A model generated the notes under the pieces. That model ran no database searches, had not been told where the DNA came from, and worked only from the letters and a program-made list of their open reading frames with translations. From assembly GCA_020441735.1 (NCBI GenBank), contig JAGRLQ010000062.1:1-9581 (forward strand): a stretch of 9,581 nucleotides of DNA. Reading direction: 5' to 3'. Every line of letters starts with the position of its first letter. The stretch's first letter is position 1. Both the position numbers and the translations under genes were made by a program. Origin of the DNA: Nitratireductor sp. GTDB lineage: Bacteria; Pseudomonadota; Alphaproteobacteria; Rhizobiales; Rhizobiaceae. Positions 6,244 through 9,581 of this stretch are shown in pieces.

Positions 6244-7347
6244 ATGGGAGCCTATATCCTCAGGCGTTTGCTGCTCATGATCCCGACGATTATCGGGATT
6301 TTGACCATCACCTTCGCCGTCATTCAATTCGCGCCCGGCGGGCCTGTGGAACAGGTCATCGCACAGCTTTCCGGCCAGGGCGGCTCTGCCACCGACCGGC
6401 TTTCGGGCGGCGGCACGGATTTCTCCCAGGACCAGCAACTGGGTCAGGAAGGCGGCGGCTCGTCAAAATACCGCGGCGCGGTGGGGCTTGATCCCGAGTT
6501 CATCGAAAAGCTCGAAAAACAGTTCGGTTTCGACAAGCCGCCGCTCGAACGCTACGCGCTGATGCTGTGGAACTATGCGCGCTTCGACTTCGGTGAAAGC
6601 TATTTCCGAAAGATTTCCGTCATCGATCTGATCAAGGAAAAGATGCCGGTCTCGATCTCGCTGGGGCTTTGGATCACGCTGATCTCCTATGTGATCTCGA
6701 TTCCACTGGGCATCCGAAAGGCGGTGACCGACGGCAGCCGTTTCGACATCTGGACCAGCGGGATCATCATCGTTGCCTACGCCATTCCGGGCTTTCTCGT
6801 CGGCGTGCTGCTGATCGTGGTGTTTGCCGGTGGCTCCTATTTCGACTGGTTTCCCCTGCGCGGACTGACCTCCGAGAACTTCGGCGAACTCTCAATCTTC
6901 GGAAAGATCGTTGATTATTTCTGGCATCTGGCGCTGCCACTGACGGCGCTGGTGCTGGCAGCGTTTGCCACGACCACGCTTCTGACCAAGAACTCGTTTC
7001 TCGATGAAATCCGCAAGCAGTATGTCCAGACGGCGCGGGCCAAGGGGCTGACCGAGCGCCAGGTCCTGTACGGCCATGTCTTTCGCAATGCGATGCTGAT
7101 CGTCATTGCCGGCTTCCCCGGCGCCTTCATTGCTGCATTCTTTTCAGGCTCGCTGCTGATCGAGACCATCTTCTCGCTCGACGGGCTCGGCCTGCTCGGC
7201 TACCGATCGATCATCGAGCGCGACTATCCGGTTGTGTTTGCAACCCTGTTCATCTTTTCCCTGCTCGGGCTCTTCGTCAGCCTTATGTCGGACCTGCTCT
7301 ATACCTGGATCGACCCTCGCATCGACTTTGAATCGAGGGGCGTATGA
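6244..7347 (+). CDS. yejB: ABC transporter permease YejB
   Basis: First membrane subunit of the YejABEF importer; with YejE it forms the inner-membrane channel. The 367-residue protein starts MGAYILRRLLLMIPT, nearly the same start as E. coli YejB. It has a first membrane helix at ~10-29, then a Gly-rich periplasmic segment (~43-80) characteristic of YejB, then the transport core. Further helices are visible near ~138-156, ~173-195, ~228-246, ~283-305 and ~329-350. The cytoplasmic EAA-type coupling loop reads YVQTARAKGLTERQVLYGHVFRNA (260-283) with the key Gly268. GLGLLGY and the C-terminal TWIDPRIDFESRGV are also family-typical. The ribosome binding site is weak (CAGG next to the start, GGGG 13 nt upstream), so translation may be lower than that of the binding proteins. 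The end overlaps yejE by ATGA. Confidence 0.96.
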   Translation: MGAYILRRLLLMIPTIIGILTITFAVIQFAPGGPVEQVIAQLSGQGGSATDRLSGGGTDFSQDQQLGQEGGGSSKYRGAVGLDPEFIEKLEKQFGFDKPPLERYALMLWNYARFDFGESYFRKISVIDLIKEKMPVSISLGLWITLISYVISIPLGIRKAVTDGSRFDIWTSGIIIVAYAIPGFLVGVLLIVVFAGGSYFDWFPLRGLTSENFGELSIFGKIVDYFWHLALPLTALVLAAFATTTLLTKNSFLDEIRKQYVQTARAKGLTERQVLYGHVFRNAMLIVIAGFPGAFIAAFFSGSLLIETIFSLDGLGLLGYRSIIERDYPVVFATLFIFSLLGLFVSLMSDLLYTWIDPRIDFESRGV

Positions 7348-8495
7348 CGGCAGCCGCGAGCATGGATATGGCGCCTGCCCGGCGGCCCTGGATCAATCTG
7401 TCGCCGCTCAATCAGCGGCGCTGGCAGAACTTCAAGGCCAACAAGCGGGGCTACTGGTCGCTGTGGATATTCCTCGTCCTGTTCGCGCTGTCACTGTTTG
7501 CCGAATTTCTCGCCAATGACCGGCCAATTCTCGTCTGGTTCAAGGGCGGAATTTATTCGCCCGTCATGACCGACTACCCGGAGGAACACTGGCTCGGCGA
7601 GGACGGGTTCCTCGCCCAGACCGATTACAAGATCATCGAGATCGAGGAGGCGATTGCCGAAAACGGCTGGGCGATCTGGCCGCCGGTTCGCTATTCCTAC
7701 CGCACGGTGCACAACCAGGTGCCCGAGCCAGCGCCGTCGGCGCCATCCTGGCTCTATGACAAGGAAACCCGCTGTCAGGCCTATCCGCTTGGCGCCGAAG
7801 ATCCCGCCTGCCATCTTGGCAACTGGAACTGGCTTGGCACGGACGATCAGGCACGCGACGTGCTGGCGCGGGTGATCTACGGCTTCCGCATCTCGGTGCT
7901 GTTCGGCCTGATCCTGACCCTGCTTTCAGCGGTCGTGGGCGTGACGGCCGGCGCGATCCAGGGGTATTTCGGCGGCTGGCTCGATCTGCTTTTCCAGCGG
8001 TTTATCGAAATCTGGTCGTCACTGCCGGTGCTCTACATTCTGCTGATCATCGCGGCGATCCTGCCGCCGGGCTTCTGGATTCTGCTCGGCATCATGCTGC
8101 TGTTTTCCTGGGTGGGATTTGTCGGCGTGGTGCGGGCGGAATTCCTGCGGGCACGCAATTTCGAATATGTCAACGCGGCGCGGGCGCTCGGCGTCGGCAA
8201 TCGCACGATCATCTTCAAGCATCTGCTGCCCAATGCCATGGTGGCGACACTGACCTTCCTGCCCTTCATCCTCAACGGATCGATCACCACGCTGACCTCG
8301 CTCGATTTTCTCGGTCTCGGCCTGCCGCCGGGCTCCGCCTCGCTGGGGGAATTGCTTGCCCAGGGCAAGAACAACCTGCAGGCGCCGTGGCTCGGTATTA
8401 CCGTTTTCGTTGTCGTCTCGCTGATGCTGTCGCTGCTGATCTTCGTCGGCGAGGCCGTGCGTGATGCCTTCGATCCGAGAAAGACGTTCGGCTGA
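7344..8495 (+). CDS. yejE: ABC transporter permease YejE
   Basis: Second membrane subunit of the importer. The 383 residues are longer than E. coli YejE (341 as remembered). LSPLNQRRWQNFKANKRGYWSLWIFLVLFALSLFAEFLAND (19-59) holds the first helix, followed by a large periplasmic domain (~60-180). Five more helices lie between ~184 and ~370. The EAA loop is EFLRARNFEYVNAARALGVGNRTIIFKHLLPN (266-297) with Gly283, where YejF docks. The end, GEAVRDAFDPRKTFG, matches the family. Part of the extra length is at the N-terminus (MTAAASMDMAPARRPWIN) and part is an insertion at ~130-162 just before NWLGTDDQARDVL, containing Cys144 and Cys156. The start lies inside the yejB stop, with AGGGG a few bases upstream as ribosome binding site. 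The stop overlaps the yejF ATG by one base. Confidence 0.96.
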   Translation: MTAAASMDMAPARRPWINLSPLNQRRWQNFKANKRGYWSLWIFLVLFALSLFAEFLANDRPILVWFKGGIYSPVMTDYPEEHWLGEDGFLAQTDYKIIEIEEAIAENGWAIWPPVRYSYRTVHNQVPEPAPSAPSWLYDKETRCQAYPLGAEDPACHLGNWNWLGTDDQARDVLARVIYGFRISVLFGLILTLLSAVVGVTAGAIQGYFGGWLDLLFQRFIEIWSSLPVLYILLIIAAILPPGFWILLGIMLLFSWVGFVGVVRAEFLRARNFEYVNAARALGVGNRTIIFKHLLPNAMVATLTFLPFILNGSITTLTSLDFLGLGLPPGSASLGELLAQGKNNLQAPWLGITVFVVVSLMLSLLIFVGEAVRDAFDPRKTFG

Positions 8496-9581
8496 TGGCA
8501 GAAGAACCGCTCCTCTCCGTCCGCGATCTCTCCGTCGCCTTTACCCAGGGCGGCAGGACCAATCTCGCCGTCGATGGGATATCCTTCGACATCAAGCCGG
8601 GCGAGACCGTAGCCCTGGTGGGCGAGTCAGGTTCCGGTAAATCGGTTTCCGCTTTATCGATCCTGAAACTCCTGCCCTATCCCGCCGCTTCGCACCCTTC
8701 CGGCGAAATCTGGTTCAACGGCGAGAACCTGCTCGATCATGACGAGCGGGATCTGCGCCGCGTGCGCGGCAATGACATTACGATGATCTTTCAGGAGCCG
8801 ATGACCTCGCTCAATCCGCTGCACACGATCGAGCAGCAGATCGCGGAAATCCTCAAACTGCACAAGGGCATGGACAGTAACGCGGCACGCGCGCGGACGC
8901 TGGAACTGCTCAATCTGGTGGGCATTCGCGAGCCGGAAAAGCGGCTGGGTGCCTACCCGCACCAGCTATCCGGCGGCCAGCGTCAGCGCGTCATGATCGC
9001 CATGTCGCTTGCCAATGAACCAAAGCTGTTGATCGCCGACGAGCCAACCACAGCGCTCGACGTGACCGTGCAGGCGCAAATCCTGAAACTGCTGGGGGAG
9101 TTGCAGCGCGAGCAGGGTCTGGCAATGCTGTTCATCACCCATGATCTCGGCATCGTGCGCAAGATCGCCCATCGCACCTGCGTCATGCAGGGCGGCAAGA
9201 TCGTCGAGGCCGGCAATACGGCAGACCTGTTCGAAAACCCGCAGCATGCCTATACGAAGCACCTGCTATCAGCCGAGCCGAAAGGCGATCCACCAGCGCG
9301 CAATCCTGATGCGCCGGTTGTCATGCACGGCGATGACCTGAAGGTCTGGTTTCCGATCAAGCGCGGCTTCTTCCGCAAGACGGTTGATCATGTAAAGGCG
9401 GTCGACGGGATCGACGTCACCCTGCGAGAGGGGCAGACGCTGGGCATTGTCGGCGAATCGGGATCCGGCAAGACCACGCTCGGCATGGCGCTGGTGCGGC
9501 TGATATCAAGCGAAGGTCGGATCGTCTTTCTGGGCGATGCGATCCACGAAAAGTCGTTCCGCGAGATGCGGCCCTACCGCA
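8495..9581 (+). CDS. yejF: ABC transporter ATP-binding protein YejF, two fused ATPase domains (partial, C-terminus beyond right edge)
   Basis: Cytoplasmic motor of the YejABEF importer. From the ATG at 8495 (shared A of TGATG with yejE) 362 codons are open to the window edge; the family is ~530 residues, so roughly 165 are missing. The first nucleotide-binding domain is complete: Walker A GESGSGKS (43-50), Q-loop Gln100 in IFQEP, ABC signature LSGGQRQR (158-165), Walker B LLIADEP (178-184), D-loop ALD (187-189) and switch His216 in ITHD. A short oligopeptide-transporter C-terminal piece follows (ENPQHAYTKHLLSAEP, ~247-262). The second domain begins near ~280, and its Walker A GESGSGKTT (320-328) is intact; its remaining motifs lie outside. 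Fusion of both ATPases in one chain is normal for YejF. Translational coupling to yejE is likely, since no strong ribosome binding site is seen. Confidence 0.95.
   Translation, partial: MAEEPLLSVRDLSVAFTQGGRTNLAVDGISFDIKPGETVALVGESGSGKSVSALSILKLLPYPAASHPSGEIWFNGENLLDHDERDLRRVRGNDITMIFQEPMTSLNPLHTIEQQIAEILKLHKGMDSNAARARTLELLNLVGIREPEKRLGAYPHQLSGGQRQRVMIAMSLANEPKLLIADEPTTALDVTVQAQILKLLGELQREQGLAMLFITHDLGIVRKIAHRTCVMQGGKIVEAGNTADLFENPQHAYTKHLLSAEPKGDPPARNPDAPVVMHGDDLKVWFPIKRGFFRKTVDHVKAVDGIDVTLREGQTLGIVGESGSGKTTLGMALVRLISSEGRIVFLGDAIHEKSFREMRPYR

Noticed and set aside
4210..6438. A 742-codon open frame on the minus strand, opposite yejA2 and the start of yejB, longer than the sense gene itself.
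   Set aside because: The translation is rich in Arg, Gly, Phe and His with no recognisable domain and lies exactly antisense to a well-supported YejA gene. Stop-free antisense frames of this size arise from codon bias in GC-rich genomes.

Overview
The window reads as chromosomal DNA from a GC-rich alphaproteobacterium, most likely of the order Hyphomicrobiales (Rhizobiales: Rhizobiaceae, Brucellaceae, Phyllobacteriaceae or relatives). The basis is the set of genes (a membrane-anchored CycM-type cytochrome c divergent from kdsB and pheA, beside a yej operon with two solute-binding protein genes) and the flavour of the proteins. This is a judgement from remembered family features, not a database search. 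All genes look intact and densely packed. I see no mobile element, tRNA, rRNA, CRISPR array or prophage, and no gene-free stretch longer than 300 bases.

Left part (1-1485, minus strand): kdsB (CMP-Kdo synthesis for LPS) is followed 88 nt downstream by pheA (prephenate dehydratase, phenylalanine synthesis). The pheA C-terminus runs off the left edge. Both probably share the promoter region at 1486-1672, which also serves the divergent cycM gene and carries two perfect inverted repeats (1548-1562 and 1581-1605). cycM (1673-2224) encodes a c-type cytochrome held in the inner membrane by an N-terminal anchor, and it ends at a clear intrinsic terminator (2246-2273).

Right part (2399-9581, plus strand): a complete yejA1-yejA2-yejB-yejE order plus the first two thirds of yejF, an ABC importer of the YejABEF peptide / microcin C type. 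Two paralogous family 5 binding proteins capture substrate in the periplasm, YejB and YejE form the membrane channel, and YejF (two fused ATPase domains) powers uptake. Translational coupling is evident at three of the four junctions (ATGA, ATGA and TGATG overlaps). The exception is a 72-nt gap between yejA2 and yejB that holds a small hairpin, which may set the ratio of binding protein to permease.

The most noteworthy points are: the two binding proteins appear to use different export routes (Sec for the first, Tat for the second); YejE has an extra periplasmic segment with a cysteine pair compared with the E. coli protein as I remember it; and there are inverted repeats in the cycM/kdsB divergent region. 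I did not find a convincing wholly new system here.
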